Below, piece by piece: positions 1 through 9,448 of a stretch of DNA of 64,000 bases; position 1 is the first letter of the stretch; every line of letters begins with the position of its first letter. The notes below the pieces were generated by a model, which did no database searches, was not told where the DNA came from, and worked only from the letters and a program-made list of their open reading frames with translations. The position numbers and the translations under genes are program-made. This DNA is from Oscillospiraceae bacterium (lineage in GTDB: Bacteria > Bacillota > Clostridia > UBA1381 > UBA9506): contig SVJJ01000001.1 in the NCBI GenBank assembly GCA_015069045.1, positions 92,621 through 156,620 of the forward strand, in the 5' to 3' direction.

Positions 1-998
1 TCAAGGAGAGTCTATCCTCTGATATGTATAAGTTGTATAAGTTGATTTGGGAGCGATTTGTAGCTTGTCAAATGGAGTCTGCGGTATACAATACTGTGAA
101 TGCGGATATTGAAGCCGGTGGCTATATTTTCAAAGCCAATGGCCGGCAGATGAAATTTAAAGGCTTTATGGTGCTTTATGTAGAAGGCAGCGATGAGGCT
201 GAACAGGAAAAAAATGCTAAATTACCACCGCTTTCTATAGGCGATGTTCTTAACAAGAATGAACTCATCAGCTCGCAACATTTCACACAGGCACCACCCC
301 GATATACAGAGGCAACCCTTATTAAAACCTTAGAAGAAAAGGGTATTGGTCGCCCCAGCACTTATGCCCCTACCATCACCACGATTACGACCCGCGGTTA
401 TGTAACGCGGGAGAAAAAACAGTTTATTCCAACTGAGTTAGGTAAAGTTGTTACGGAGATTATGTCAGCACACTTTGGGGATATTGTGGATGTGGCGTTT
501 ACGGCGAATATGGAAAAAGAGTTAGACTCCATTGAGGAAGGTTCTGTGGATTGGGTTAATATTATCAGAGGATTTTATGACCCTTTTGTTGAGCAATTGC
601 ATAAGGCCGAGGCTACGCTTGAAAAGGTCAAAATTGCTGATGAGGTTTCAGACGTTATTTGTGAAAAATGTGGGCGGAACATGGTGTATAAAATGGGTCG
701 GTTTGGTAAGTTCTTAGCTTGCCCCGGTTTTCCGGCTTGTCGCAATACAAAACCAATTATTATAGAAACAGGTGTTGTTTGTCCTAAATGTGGCGGTAAG
801 ATTTTAGAAAAGAAATCTCAAAGGGGAAAGAAATATTATGGATGTGAGAAAAATCCTACCTGCGATTTTATGAGTTGGGATACACCCCTTACAAAAGAGT
901 TCTGCCCTAAATGCGGAGGTCTTCTTTTACAAAAGAACGGAAGGACTAAAAAAATTGTGTGTTATACGGAAAACTGTGACTATGAAAGAAAATTATAG
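1..998 (+). CDS. topA: DNA topoisomerase I, C-terminal part (5' end outside window)
   Basis: Type IA topoisomerase that relaxes negative supercoils. The reading frame is open from base 3 to the left window edge, so only about the last 330 residues are present. The start KLYKLIWERFVACQM and the later EKGIGRPSTYAPTI are typical of the bacterial TopA core. The tail carries three four-cysteine zinc modules beginning CEKCGRNM, CPKCGGKI and CPKCGGLL, matching the Topo_C zinc-ribbon repeats. The catalytic tyrosine region lies upstream of the window. A strong rho-independent terminator follows, so the gene ends its transcription unit. Confidence 0.95.
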   Translation, partial: KESLSSDMYKLYKLIWERFVACQMESAVYNTVNADIEAGGYIFKANGRQMKFKGFMVLYVEGSDEAEQEKNAKLPPLSIGDVLNKNELISSQHFTQAPPRYTEATLIKTLEEKGIGRPSTYAPTITTITTRGYVTREKKQFIPTELGKVVTEIMSAHFGDIVDVAFTANMEKELDSIEEGSVDWVNIIRGFYDPFVEQLHKAEATLEKVKIADEVSDVICEKCGRNMVYKMGRFGKFLACPGFPACRNTKPIIIETGVVCPKCGGKILEKKSQRGKKYYGCEKNPTCDFMSWDTPLTKEFCPKCGGLLLQKNGRTKKIVCYTENCDYERKL

Positions 999-1040
999 TT
1001 TCTTGTCATGACAAAAAATCTGCATAGTTAATACAAAAGA

Positions 1041-1083
1041 TAAACCTGCGGTATTAAAGAAACAAACCGCAGGTTTATTTTTT
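1041..1083 (+). terminator. Rho-independent terminator after topA
   Basis: A perfect 12-bp stem (TAAACCTGCGGT paired with ACCGCAGGTTTA, 13-nt loop) is followed by a run of T. It lies 43 bases past the topA stop. Confidence 0.9.
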
Positions 1084-1456
1084 ACATAACTTCAATCAAA
1101 TCAATTCTGTCACTATAAGCATGAGAGCGATGGTTTGACGGAACAATATACAAAATTTATACGTCAGCATAGTATAGGTATAGATGATGCCGATGATTAT
1201 TATAATTTTTTGTGAGAAGATTTTGGCTGAATCATTAAAAATTGTAGGGAAAAACTCTTTTTTTTATGCATTTCAACAATTTTTTTATTTTTTATATTTA
1301 GCAGTTGATTATTGAGAAAAGGTATGTTAAAATAATAACAAAGACTTTTTGGGGATTTTCGTGTGGTTTGTGCAGCGTTTGCACGCAGGTGAGACATAAT
1401 CCTTAAAAAGGGTTTTACCATGAGAAACAAAAAATGATTGACAGTGAGGGGATTTC
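1084..1456. other. Intergenic region, 373 bp, with a promoter and a possible gene remnant
   Basis: No intact gene is seen. From about 1129 to 1216 the plus strand can be read as a coding-like tail (about 28 residues ending DDADDYYNFL and a TGA), but it has no start codon or ribosome site. It may be the end of a decayed gene or chance. The stretch 1250-1300 is T-rich. A sigma-A-type promoter at 1305-1333 is the only clear functional element. Confidence 0.4.
1305..1333 (+). promoter_or_regulatory. Sigma-A type promoter for the malate-to-succinate cluster
   Basis: TTGATT and TAAAAT are separated by exactly 17 bp, giving a leader of about 117 nt before the first gene at 1457. Most genes to 13838 follow closely and with no terminator, so this is the likely main promoter of the cluster. 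Confidence 0.65.
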
Positions 1457-2416
1457 ATGAACAAAATTACAGTAATCGGAACAGGAAGCGTCGGGTCTAC
1501 CATTGCCTACACCCTAACCGTTATGGGAATTGCTTCCGAAATTATTATGATTGATATCAACATGCAGAAAGCCATGGGCGAAGCCTTAGACATTCGCCAG
1601 GGAACACCTTTCTGCCATCCTACGTCTGTATATCCGGGAACCTATGCTGACGCTGCCGACTCAGATATTGTTATTCTCGCTTCCGGTGTTGCCAGAAAAC
1701 CGGGCCAGAGTCGTCTCGACCTGGCACAGACTAACGTAAATATTACGAAAAAGATTATTCCGGAAATCACCCGGTATGCGCCCAATGCCATTTACCTTTT
1801 GGTTAGCAACCCGGTTGATATTTTAACTTATACATTCTGCAAGCTGTCCGGCCTGCCTGAACGCCAGATTATTGGTTCTGGTACCCTTCTGGATACCTCC
1901 CGCCTGCGTGCCCGTCTGGCAGAACACTATTCTATCAATCAGCAAAACGTTCACGCCTATGTGTTGGGTGAGCACGGGGATTCTTCTTTCGTACCTTGGT
2001 CTATCGCCAATATTTCAAATATTCCTATCATAGAAGGCCCCAACAACATTATGCAGTCAAGCTCCATGATATCTTGTCTGGAACGTCCGGAACTGGACTT
2101 TAAAGAAGTGGAAAACTATGTCCGTGAATCCGGCGCACGTGTCATTGAAAGAAAGGGAGCAACGTATTATGCTGTTTCGATTTCTGTATGCCACGTTTGT
2201 CAATGTCTGTTAAACGGTATTGATACAACCATGACTGTCTCCACCATGCTTCACGGAGAATATGGCATTGAGGATGTTTGTCTCAGCCTGTTAAACATCG
2301 TTGGCAAAACAGGTATCACCGGCAAAATGATATTGCCCTTAACCGATGACGAGTTCAGGGCCCTGCACAACAGTGCTGACTGTCTAAAAAACATCATTAA
2401 TCAGCTTGAGTTTTAA
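1457..2416 (+). CDS. Malate dehydrogenase of the lactate dehydrogenase fold
   Basis: NAD-dependent 2-hydroxyacid dehydrogenase of 319 residues. The Rossmann glycines are at 8-13 (GTGSVG), the substrate arginine at 149 in LDTSR, and the proton-relay histidine at 173 in GEHGDS. These and the overall sequence are LDH-like. At the specificity position (Gln102 of Bacillus LDH, context NQKPGETRLDL) this protein has Arg80, context [11 protein letters not shown]. Arg there is the known determinant for oxaloacetate over pyruvate. Fumarase follows 26 bp downstream and fumarate reductase further on, so malate dehydrogenase is the better call. Plain L-lactate dehydrogenase remains possible without an assay. 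A GAGGGG ribosome site supports the start. Confidence 0.78.
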   Translation: MNKITVIGTGSVGSTIAYTLTVMGIASEIIMIDINMQKAMGEALDIRQGTPFCHPTSVYPGTYADAADSDIVILASGVARKPGQSRLDLAQTNVNITKKIIPEITRYAPNAIYLLVSNPVDILTYTFCKLSGLPERQIIGSGTLLDTSRLRARLAEHYSINQQNVHAYVLGEHGDSSFVPWSIANISNIPIIEGPNNIMQSSSMISCLERPELDFKEVENYVRESGARVIERKGATYYAVSISVCHVCQCLLNGIDTTMTVSTMLHGEYGIEDVCLSLLNIVGKTGITGKMILPLTDDEFRALHNSADCLKNIINQLEF

Positions 2417-2442
2417 TTATCATAGAGAAAAGGGGATATAAA

Positions 2443-3819
2443 ATGGAATATCGTATTGAACATGATTCTATGGGCGATGTTAAGGTGCCTGCCGACCGTC
2501 TTTGGGCCGCGCAGACACAAAGAAGTCATGAAAACTTTGAAATTGGCGTAGGCATTGAAACGATGCCTGCTGAAATTATTCACGCCTTTGGCGTATTAAA
2601 AAAGGCAGCGGCTCTTGCTAACCATACCTTGCGTTCAGAAAAAATGACCAAGGAGAAGATGGAGGCAATTTCCAAAGCTTGTGACCAGGTTATATCCGGT
2701 GCTTTAAACGACCATTTCCCCTTGGTTGTGTGGCAAACTGGCTCCGGTACACAGTCTAACATGAATGCCAATGAGGTTATTGCCAATCGGGGCAACGAAA
2801 TATTGGGTCAAAAGCTATTGCATCCAAATGATGATGTTAATATGAGCCAATCATCGAATGACACATTTCCTACAGCTATGCATATTGCAGCTGTTCTTAT
2901 TTTAGAGGATAAGCTGATTCCGGCGGTTAATACCCTGATTGAAACATTAAAGCGCCTGGAAAAAGAAAACGAGGGAATTGTTAAAAGCGGTAGAACCCAT
3001 TTGCAGGATGCGACCCCCATTAAGTTTAGCCAGGAAATTAGCGGCTGGCGGGCAAGTCTTGAAAAGGATGTGGAATTAATTAATCGTTCCATAGAGCCTC
3101 TCTATGAGTTGGCTTTAGGCGGAACAGCCGTGGGTACAGGTCTCAACGCTCCTAAAGAATTTGGTCGCGTGGTTGCAGAAGAAGTGAAAAAGATTACAAA
3201 CAAGCCCTTTGTTACAGCTGCTAACAAGTTCCATGCGTTAACATCTAAGGATGAGCTGGTTTTTGCCCATGGTGCTATTAAGGCCCTGGCTTGCGACATG
3301 ATGAAAATCGCTAACGATGTTCGTTGGCTGGCATCCGGTCCTCGTGATGGTTTGGGAGAAATTTTCATTCCTGAAAACGAGCCCGGTTCCTCGATTATGC
3401 CCGGCAAGGTTAATCCCACACAATGTGAAGCAGTAACTATGGTTGCCGTACAGGTTATGGGTAACGATGTGGCTGTTGGTATGGCGGCTTCTCAAGGGAA
3501 TTTTGAACTTAATGTGTTTATGCCTGTTTGTGCTTATAATTTCCTGCAGTCTGCAAGGCTATTGGCTGAGGCAATCGTTTCCTTTAATAAAAATTGTGCG
3601 GTAGGGATTACGGCCAATAAGGAAAAAATGTATCACAATCTGCATAATTCCCTTATGCTTGTAACCGCATTGAATCCTTATATTGGTTACGAAAACGCTG
3701 CTAAAACGGCTAAAAAAGCATTTAAAGAAAATATTTCTCTTAAAGAAGCCTGTATACAATTGGGCTTTTTAACAGCAGAAAGATTTGACGAGGTATTTCA
3801 TCCAGAAGAAATGGTATAA
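2443..3819 (+). CDS. fumC: Class II fumarate hydratase
   Basis: Interconverts malate and fumarate in the cytoplasm and needs no Fe-S cluster. Its 458 residues match the family length. Visible signatures are [14 protein letters not shown] (99-112), [12 protein letters not shown] (135-146), [11 protein letters not shown] with the active-site histidine near 186, and the superfamily signature [15 protein letters not shown] (315-329) with its catalytic serine loop. AGGGG precedes the start. Set between malate dehydrogenase and a fumarate reductase cluster, it most likely runs in the malate-to-fumarate direction. Related aspartases carry the same signature, but the motif detail and neighbours favour fumarase. 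Confidence 0.95.
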   Translation: MEYRIEHDSMGDVKVPADRLWAAQTQRSHENFEIGVGIETMPAEIIHAFGVLKKAAALANHTLRSEKMTKEKMEAISKACDQVISGALNDHFPLVVWQTGSGTQSNMNANEVIANRGNEILGQKLLHPNDDVNMSQSSNDTFPTAMHIAAVLILEDKLIPAVNTLIETLKRLEKENEGIVKSGRTHLQDATPIKFSQEISGWRASLEKDVELINRSIEPLYELALGGTAVGTGLNAPKEFGRVVAEEVKKITNKPFVTAANKFHALTSKDELVFAHGAIKALACDMMKIANDVRWLASGPRDGLGEIFIPENEPGSSIMPGKVNPTQCEAVTMVAVQVMGNDVAVGMAASQGNFELNVFMPVCAYNFLQSARLLAEAIVSFNKNCAVGITANKEKMYHNLHNSLMLVTALNPYIGYENAAKTAKKAFKENISLKEACIQLGFLTAERFDEVFHPEEMV

Positions 3820-3838
3820 AAACTTGGGAGGTCATACA

Positions 3839-4630
3839 ATGAGAATGAGTTATTTTCCGGGTTGCACACTAAAAAACAAGGCAACAGATTTGGACATGTA
3901 TGCCCGTCGTTCAGCTGAAGTATTAGGTGTGACTTTGGAAGAAATTGAAAATTGGCAATGTTGCGGTGGTGTCTTTACCATGTCTAAAGACGAAGTTGCC
4001 ACCAAGTTGTCGAGTGTTCGTGCACTGAAAGATGCTAAAAAGAAGGAACAACCCCTTGTCAGCGTTTGTTCTGCATGCCATAATGTTATTAAACAAACAA
4101 ATCATGCAATGCAAAATGATAAGGAATTTTCAGATAAAGTTAATCGATACATGGCAGAGGAAGAAGCCTACAACGGTGAAACTCAAGTGTATCACTATTT
4201 AGAAATGCTTCGGGATATCGTTGGTTTTGATCGGGTGGCGGAAAAAGTTGTTAACCCCCTGGAAGGTAAAAAGGTTGCCGCCTATTACGGATGTTTGTTG
4301 TTAAGACCCAACCAGGTTATGCAAATGGATGATCCTGAAAATCCTCGCATTATGGAGGATTTAATTAAGGCCTTAGGTGGCCAACCGATCATTTATGCCA
4401 ATCGTAATGAATGTTGTGGTGGCTATATAACTCTGGAAAGTCCGGAGTTGGCTAAGAAGAAGTCCGATTCTGTGTTGACCAATGCCAAAACGGCCGGCGC
4501 AGAAATTCTGATAACGGCCTGTCCCCTATGCCGGTATAATCTTTTGAAAAACGGTGCCGATATTCCTGTTGTATATTTTACAGAGATTCTGGCTGAGGCC
4601 CTTGGTGTAAAGGAGGGTACCAATGAATAA
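3839..4630 (+). CDS. hdrB: Heterodisulfide reductase subunit B (CCG-domain protein)
   Basis: A 263-residue protein with two cysteine-rich CCG domains, which in HdrB hold the unusual noncubane [4Fe-4S] clusters. The first has Cys9, Cys41-Cys42-Gly43, Cys77 and Cys80 with the expected spacing; the second includes ECCGGY and ends CPLC. The start at 3839 is chosen because GGGAGG sits just upstream; a longer reading would run into fumC. HdrB is the end acceptor arm of Hdr complexes. No methanogen cofactor pathway is seen, so the natural partner is unknown. It may pass electrons to the fumarate reductase encoded downstream or to a thiol protein. Confidence 0.93.
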   Translation: MRMSYFPGCTLKNKATDLDMYARRSAEVLGVTLEEIENWQCCGGVFTMSKDEVATKLSSVRALKDAKKKEQPLVSVCSACHNVIKQTNHAMQNDKEFSDKVNRYMAEEEAYNGETQVYHYLEMLRDIVGFDRVAEKVVNPLEGKKVAAYYGCLLLRPNQVMQMDDPENPRIMEDLIKALGGQPIIYANRNECCGGYITLESPELAKKKSDSVLTNAKTAGAEILITACPLCRYNLLKNGADIPVVYFTEILAEALGVKEGTNE

Positions 4631-5009
4631 GGCATTCCTTTCTGAAGAGTTGCAAAGAAGAAGCGGTGTTAATCCTAAAAAATGCATGAAATGTGGTAAA
4701 TGTTCTGCAACCTGTCCTGCTTATGATGAGATGGAATTTCATCCTCATCAGTTTGTCAGCATGGTAGAAACAGGCGACCTTGAACCGCTTATGAATTCTC
4801 AGGGTATCTATAAATGCTTATCCTGCTTTGCCTGCGTGGACCGATGCCCCCGTGGTGTAGAGCCGGCCAAATTGGTGGAGGCTGTTCGCTTAGCCGTGAT
4901 TCGTCAGCAGGGTGCTAATCATCTCCAAGCAGAGACAGTGGCAAGTATAACGGATGATGAAATTCCGCAACAACTGCTGGTTAGTGCTTTTAGAAAATAT
5001 AGTAAGTAA
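4623..5009 (+). CDS. hdrC: Heterodisulfide reductase subunit C, ferredoxin-like
   Basis: A 128-residue protein with two CxxCxxCxxxC cluster sites, Cys21/24/27/31 (CMKCGKCSATC) and Cys65/68/71/75 (CLSCFACVDRC). This matches HdrC, which links HdrA to HdrB. Its start overlaps the last 8 bases of hdrB, implying translational coupling. It has no membrane segment, so this is the soluble HdrABC type rather than HdrDE. Confidence 0.93.
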   Translation: MNKAFLSEELQRRSGVNPKKCMKCGKCSATCPAYDEMEFHPHQFVSMVETGDLEPLMNSQGIYKCLSCFACVDRCPRGVEPAKLVEAVRLAVIRQQGANHLQAETVASITDDEIPQQLLVSAFRKYSK

Positions 5010-5024
5010 GGAGGAAAAGGCAAA

Positions 5025-7019
5025 ATGCAAAGAATCGGCGTTTTTGTGTGTTGGTGCGGCAGTAACATTGCAGGCACAGTTGATGTGCAGGCTGTTGCAG
5101 AAGCTTTGAAAACTGAACCCGGTGTGGTCTTTTCCGCCAACTATCAATATATGTGTTCCCAAGCGGGACAAAATATGATTAAAGATGCGATTATTGAGCA
5201 TAAACTCACAGGTATTGTGGTATGCTCCTGTTCGCCGCGTATGCATGAAGCAACCTTTAGAAAAACGGCAGAATCTGCCGGGCTAAACCCCTATATGGTG
5301 GAAATTGCCAACATTCGTGAGCAATGCTCTTGGGTGCATAAGGATATGGCAGTCGGTACAGAAAAAGCCATTATTTTAGGGAAGGCTGCTATTGCTAAAG
5401 TTAACTTAAATACGCCATTGACCCCCGGAGAAACCCCGGTTACCAAGCGTGCTTTGGTTATCGGCGGCGGTATTGCGGGAATTCAAACGGCCCTTGATAT
5501 TGCTGATGCAGGCTTTCCGGTTGATATTGTGGAGAAAAAGCCCACCATTGGTGGTAAAATGGCTCAATTAGATAAAACCTTCCCAACCCTTGACTGTGCG
5601 GCCTGTATCTTAACCCCTAAAATGGTAGATGTGGCTCAGCATGAGAATGTTCGCATTTTCTCTTACAGTGAAGTAGAGGAAGTAGGCGGCTTTGTGGGCA
5701 ACTTTGATGTAAAAATCAGAAAGCATGCCCGTTATGTAAAAGAGGATATTTGCACAGGTTGTGGCGCTTGTGTGGAAAAATGTCCTATGAAGAAAAATCC
5801 CAACGAATTTAACTTAGGCATGGATAATCGCCCTGCGGTATACATTCCCTTTGCACAGGCTGTGCCTAAGGTAGCTACCATTGACCCTAATAGCTGTAAC
5901 ATGCTTAAAAAAGGCAAATGTGGTCTTTGTGCAAAAATTTGTACGGCCGGGGCTATTGATTATACCCAGCAGGACGAAGTTATTGAAGAAAAATACGGTG
6001 CTATCGTTGTTGCAACCGGATTTAATCCCATTAGCATGGAGAAATTTGACGAATTTGCTTACAATCAGTCTAAAGATGTTATCACCTCTTTAGAATTTGA
6101 GCGTTTAACCAATGCAGCAGGCCCTTCAGCAGGCAAACTTATTCGTCCCTCTGACGGGAAACATCCACACACCATTGTATTTGTACAGTGTGTTGGTTCT
6201 CGCTGTGAGGCCTGTGCGCAAAAGGGTAAGGAATATTGTTCAAAAATTTGTTGTATGTACACGGCAAAGCATGCAATGCTTACCAGGGATAAATACCCCG
6301 ATACGGAGGTATATGTTTTCTATATTGATGTGCGTACCCCGGGTAAGAACTTTGATGAATTCTATCGCAGAGCCGTAGAGGAGTATGGTGTTCATTATAT
6401 CAAGGGTATGGTAGGCAAGGTAACACCAGAAGGGGATAAGCTCAAGGTTCAGGCATCTGATTTGCTCTTAAACAAGCAACTGCATATTGATGCAGATTTA
6501 GTCGTGTTAGCGGCTGCCATAGAGCCAGATCAATCTGCAAGACCTTTGGCAACTATGCTTACAGCCAGTATGGATACTAACGACTTTTTCACAGAGGCGC
6601 ATCCTAAATTAAGACCGGTAGAAAGCCCAACGGCGGGTGTATTTTTATCCGGTGCTTGTCAAGGTCCAAAGGATATTCCGGAAACCGTTTCCCAGGCAGG
6701 TGCAGCGGCATCTAAGGTTATTGGTCTTTTGGCTAAAGATAAGTTAAAGGGCAATCCTTGTGTTGCCAGCTCCAACGAGTTGATGTGTAATGGATGCTCT
6801 TCTTGCGAACGGGTTTGTCCTTATGGTGCTATTTCCTATGAAGATAAAGAGTTCCGCATGCCGGATAGAACAACAGCCATTAGACGTGTTGCTGTTGTTA
6901 ATCCTGCCGTATGTCAAGGTTGCGGTGCTTGTACAGTTGCCTGCCCATCCGGCGCAATGGATTTGCGCGGATTTGCAAGCGGGCAAATCATGGCGGAGGT
7001 AGATGCGATATGCAAATAG
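5025..7019 (+). CDS. hdrA: Heterodisulfide reductase subunit A, FAD and Fe-S flavoprotein
   Basis: A 664-residue flavoprotein. In characterised HdrABC complexes HdrA holds the FAD that splits electron pairs. Visible here are the N-terminal CWCG segment (9-12), the FAD fold RALVIGGGIAGIQTALDIA (142-160), the typical HdrA stretch with Cys191 and Cys194, an inserted ferredoxin site CTGCGACVEKCP near 243, and a C-terminal two-cluster ferredoxin domain, CNGCSSCERVCP near 589 and CQGCGACTVACP at 630-641. The C-terminal domain is where ferredoxin is thought to be reduced. All cluster residues are Cys; no in-frame TGA selenocysteine is seen. GGAGG precedes the start. Confidence 0.94.
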   Translation: MQRIGVFVCWCGSNIAGTVDVQAVAEALKTEPGVVFSANYQYMCSQAGQNMIKDAIIEHKLTGIVVCSCSPRMHEATFRKTAESAGLNPYMVEIANIREQCSWVHKDMAVGTEKAIILGKAAIAKVNLNTPLTPGETPVTKRALVIGGGIAGIQTALDIADAGFPVDIVEKKPTIGGKMAQLDKTFPTLDCAACILTPKMVDVAQHENVRIFSYSEVEEVGGFVGNFDVKIRKHARYVKEDICTGCGACVEKCPMKKNPNEFNLGMDNRPAVYIPFAQAVPKVATIDPNSCNMLKKGKCGLCAKICTAGAIDYTQQDEVIEEKYGAIVVATGFNPISMEKFDEFAYNQSKDVITSLEFERLTNAAGPSAGKLIRPSDGKHPHTIVFVQCVGSRCEACAQKGKEYCSKICCMYTAKHAMLTRDKYPDTEVYVFYIDVRTPGKNFDEFYRRAVEEYGVHYIKGMVGKVTPEGDKLKVQASDLLLNKQLHIDADLVVLAAAIEPDQSARPLATMLTASMDTNDFFTEAHPKLRPVESPTAGVFLSGACQGPKDIPETVSQAGAAASKVIGLLAKDKLKGNPCVASSNELMCNGCSSCERVCPYGAISYEDKEFRMPDRTTAIRRVAVVNPAVCQGCGACTVACPSGAMDLRGFASGQIMAEVDAICK

Positions 7020-7444
7020 AAGAATATAAACCATTAATAGTGGCATTTTGCTGTAACTGGTGTTCCTATGCAGGTGCCGACCTTGCCGGTAATAACCGTT
7101 TGGCCTATCCGGCTGATGTTAAAATTATTCGCGTTCCTTGTTCTTGCCGTGTAAATCCCATGTTTATTTTACGTGCCTTCCAAAGAGGGGCAGATGGAGT
7201 TATCATTTGCGGTTGTCACCCCGGGGATTGCCATTACACCTCTGGAAACTATTTTACACGTCGTCGTATGGCCATGCTCTTTTCCATGCTTGACTTTTTA
7301 GGCATTGAGAGAGAGCGTACTCGTGTGGAATGGGTATCAGCAGCAGAGGGTGCCAAGTTTGCAGCTACGATGAATGACTTTGCCGAAACCGTAGCGGCTC
7401 TGGGCGAGAATAAGAGATTGGAGGATCTGCGATGCAAAAAATAA
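7010..7444 (+). CDS. mvhD: MvhD/FlxD-type [2Fe-2S] electron-transfer subunit
   Basis: A 144-residue protein of the methyl-viologen-reducing hydrogenase delta family, which passes electrons from an input module to HdrA. Recognisable stretches are FCCNWCSYAGADLAG, RVPCSCRVNP and ICGCHPGDCHY with the clustered cysteines. The start at 7010 has GGAGG upstream and overlaps the end of hdrA by 10 bases. No hydrogenase large or small subunit is nearby. The next three genes look like an NAD(P)H module, so this is more likely FlxD of an Flx-Hdr complex than part of a hydrogenase. Confidence 0.92.
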   Translation: MQIEEYKPLIVAFCCNWCSYAGADLAGNNRLAYPADVKIIRVPCSCRVNPMFILRAFQRGADGVIICGCHPGDCHYTSGNYFTRRRMAMLFSMLDFLGIERERTRVEWVSAAEGAKFAATMNDFAETVAALGENKRLEDLRCKK

Positions 7445-8427
7445 GTCGTGAACAATTGATTGATAAAGCAGTTTCTCTGCTATCTAACAACACAGTGGAG
7501 GCTGTGCTTGGCTGGAAAAAGGGAGAGTTTGACTATGACGTAACCCCGGCTTTGTTTACAAGTGCAGATAAACTTGCGGCAGAATTTGTTTGGGATGATT
7601 TTTGTGGTGCCAACTTCTCAAAATATCTTGTTAAGCATACAAAAAAGGCAGAAGGAAAAATTCTTGTTTTTTTAAAACCCTGCGATACCTACAGTTTTAA
7701 CCAGCTTTTAACCGAACATCGCTTTGACAGAGACAAGGTGTATGCAGTGGGTATTCCCTGCGATGGCATGGTGGATATTGACAAGATTAAAACTCTTTGT
7801 GGCGAGGGTATTGTCGCTGTTGATTGTACCGGTGACACTTTGCGTGTTAACACCTTGTATGACGATGAGAAGGCAATTAATAAAGAAGATGTTTTAGCAG
7901 AACGGTGCCTTCATTGTAAGAGCAAGAAACATGTTGCCTATGATGAACTTCTAGGTGAAGATGGGGAAGTTCTTGCAAGCAACCGTTTTGATGAAATTGA
8001 AAAGTTAGAGGCTATGACGCCTGATGAACGATTTGCCTTTTGGCAGAATGAACTTTCCCGCTGTATTCGCTGTAATGCATGTCGGGATGTGTGTCCGGCA
8101 TGTACTTGCGAAAAGTGCGTATTTGCCAATCCGGATTCCGGTGTAGAAAACAAGGCAGCTGCCAACAGCTTTGAAGAAAAAATGTTCCACATTATTCGGG
8201 CGTTTCATGTAGCCGGTCGTTGTACGGATTGCGGCGAGTGCTCCAGAGTATGTCCGCAAAACATTCCGTTACATCTTCTCAATCGAAAATTTATAAAAGA
8301 TATCAATACGTTTTATGGAGAATATCAGGCTGGTGCTGAGGTAGGCTCCAGAGCGCCGTTGGTAGATTACACCACCGAGGATGTTGAGCCGGGTGAGGTT
8401 TTTGACAGGGGGGATCAGGATGCGTAA
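7432..8427 (+). CDS. Fe-S protein of the Flx (FlxB/FlxC) type
   Basis: A 331-residue cytoplasmic protein resembling FrhB-like and 4Fe-4S dicluster subunits of Flx-Hdr complexes. It has CLHCKSKKH near 160 and two C-terminal cluster sites, CIRCNACRDVCPACTCEKC near 205-225 and CTDCGECSRVCP near 262. The KPCDTYSF stretch near 80 is shared with the FrhB-related family. It overlaps mvhD by 13 bases. By position it should relay electrons between the FAD/NAD(P)H protein encoded at 9441 and the MvhD-like subunit. Which Flx letter it matches cannot be settled by eye. Confidence 0.8.
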   Translation: MQKISREQLIDKAVSLLSNNTVEAVLGWKKGEFDYDVTPALFTSADKLAAEFVWDDFCGANFSKYLVKHTKKAEGKILVFLKPCDTYSFNQLLTEHRFDRDKVYAVGIPCDGMVDIDKIKTLCGEGIVAVDCTGDTLRVNTLYDDEKAINKEDVLAERCLHCKSKKHVAYDELLGEDGEVLASNRFDEIEKLEAMTPDERFAFWQNELSRCIRCNACRDVCPACTCEKCVFANPDSGVENKAAANSFEEKMFHIIRAFHVAGRCTDCGECSRVCPQNIPLHLLNRKFIKDINTFYGEYQAGAEVGSRAPLVDYTTEDVEPGEVFDRGDQDA

Positions 8428-9448
8428 ATGTTCTCTTAACAAAATGGATGCTGTTTTTGCAGAAATTGCCAAAGCCGGAGATTTGTATTTGCCTGCTTGC
8501 GGTCATGATGGCAAGGCTGTTTACACCAAATGGCAAGAGGGCGTCTGTTGGAGCGATGCTGTCAATACCGTAAGGAGTCCTAAGGATTTCTTCTTTCCGC
8601 AAATGGAAAATCTGGTGGAATTTAAAACTGCCGGAAAGAACATTGATATTATTGATATAAGAGACGAAAAGGCAGACTTTGTTGTGTTTGGTGTTCGCCC
8701 TTGTGATGTGAAGAGTTTTGAGGTGTTAGACCGTGTCTTTTTGCAAGAACCGGTGGATAGTTATTATGCATCTCGCAGAGAGCATGGCACCGTTGTTTCT
8801 GTTGCCTGTACCAAACCGGTTGAAACCTGTTTTTGTACAACCTTTGGCATTGATGCAGCAGGGGCTTGCGGTGATGTAACTGTATGGAAAACAGAAACAG
8901 AGGTTTTTTGGCAAGCTAACACCGAAAAAGGCGAAACCCTTCTTGCGAAATTAGAAGCCTTAACCGAGGCTTGCGATGAAAGTGCGGTTGAGGATCAACA
9001 GGAAAAGACCCATGCCATTATGAATAAACTGCCCCTAAAGGATTTATCAACGGAATCCTTTGGAGGAGGTAAAACAAATGAGTTCTTTAATGCGCCGGAG
9101 TGGAAGGAATTATCAGAAGCCTGCTTAGGCTGTGGTACCTGTACCTTTGTATGTCCCACTTGTCAGTGTTATGATATTAAAGATTTTAACACCGGAAACG
9201 GCGTTGTGCGTTTTAGATGTTGGGATTCATGCATGTATTCCGATTTTACAAAAATGGCTCACGGAAACCCACGATTAACTCAGTTAGAGCGGTTTCGTCA
9301 GCGTTTTATGCACAAGCTGGTGTATTACCCTGAAAACAATGATGGATTATTTAGCTGTGTTGGTTGTGGCCGATGCCTGGCTAAATGTCCCATATCCATG
9401 AATATTGTTAAGGTTATGAAAAAGATTGGAGGAAAAGAGAATGAATAA
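8420..9448 (+). CDS. Fe-S dicluster protein of the Flx/AsrA type
   Basis: A 342-residue protein related to anaerobic sulfite reductase A and sulfhydrogenase beta subunits. FGVRPCDVKSFEVLDRVF is the family hallmark. Two cluster sites lie in the C-terminal third, CLGCGTCTFVCPTCQC and CVGCGRCLAKCP. The start at 8420 follows a G-rich ribosome site and overlaps the previous gene by 8 bases. Such subunits pair with a FAD/NAD(P)H-binding partner, encoded next. No sulfite reductase catalytic subunit is present, so an Flx role is preferred over sulfite reduction. Confidence 0.82.
   Translation: MRKCSLNKMDAVFAEIAKAGDLYLPACGHDGKAVYTKWQEGVCWSDAVNTVRSPKDFFFPQMENLVEFKTAGKNIDIIDIRDEKADFVVFGVRPCDVKSFEVLDRVFLQEPVDSYYASRREHGTVVSVACTKPVETCFCTTFGIDAAGACGDVTVWKTETEVFWQANTEKGETLLAKLEALTEACDESAVEDQQEKTHAIMNKLPLKDLSTESFGGGKTNEFFNAPEWKELSEACLGCGTCTFVCPTCQCYDIKDFNTGNGVVRFRCWDSCMYSDFTKMAHGNPRLTQLERFRQRFMHKLVYYPENNDGLFSCVGCGRCLAKCPISMNIVKVMKKIGGKENE

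Noticed and set aside
1457..2416. Annotation as ordinary L-lactate dehydrogenase
   Set aside because: The overall fold is LDH, but Arg replaces Gln at the specificity position and the neighbours are fumarase and fumarate reductase.
5025..7019. Selenocysteine in the Hdr proteins
   Set aside because: All expected cluster positions are coded by Cys codons and no in-frame TGA was found before the stops.
8410..8416. Short G-run upstream of the gene at 8420 as a second slippage tract
   Set aside because: Only about six to seven G and it fits a normal ribosome-binding site; too short to expect frequent slippage.
7010..9448. NiFe hydrogenase (Mvh) or anaerobic sulfite reductase (Asr) operon
   Set aside because: MvhD- and AsrA/AsrB-like subunits occur, but there is no hydrogenase large or small subunit and no sulfite reductase catalytic subunit.
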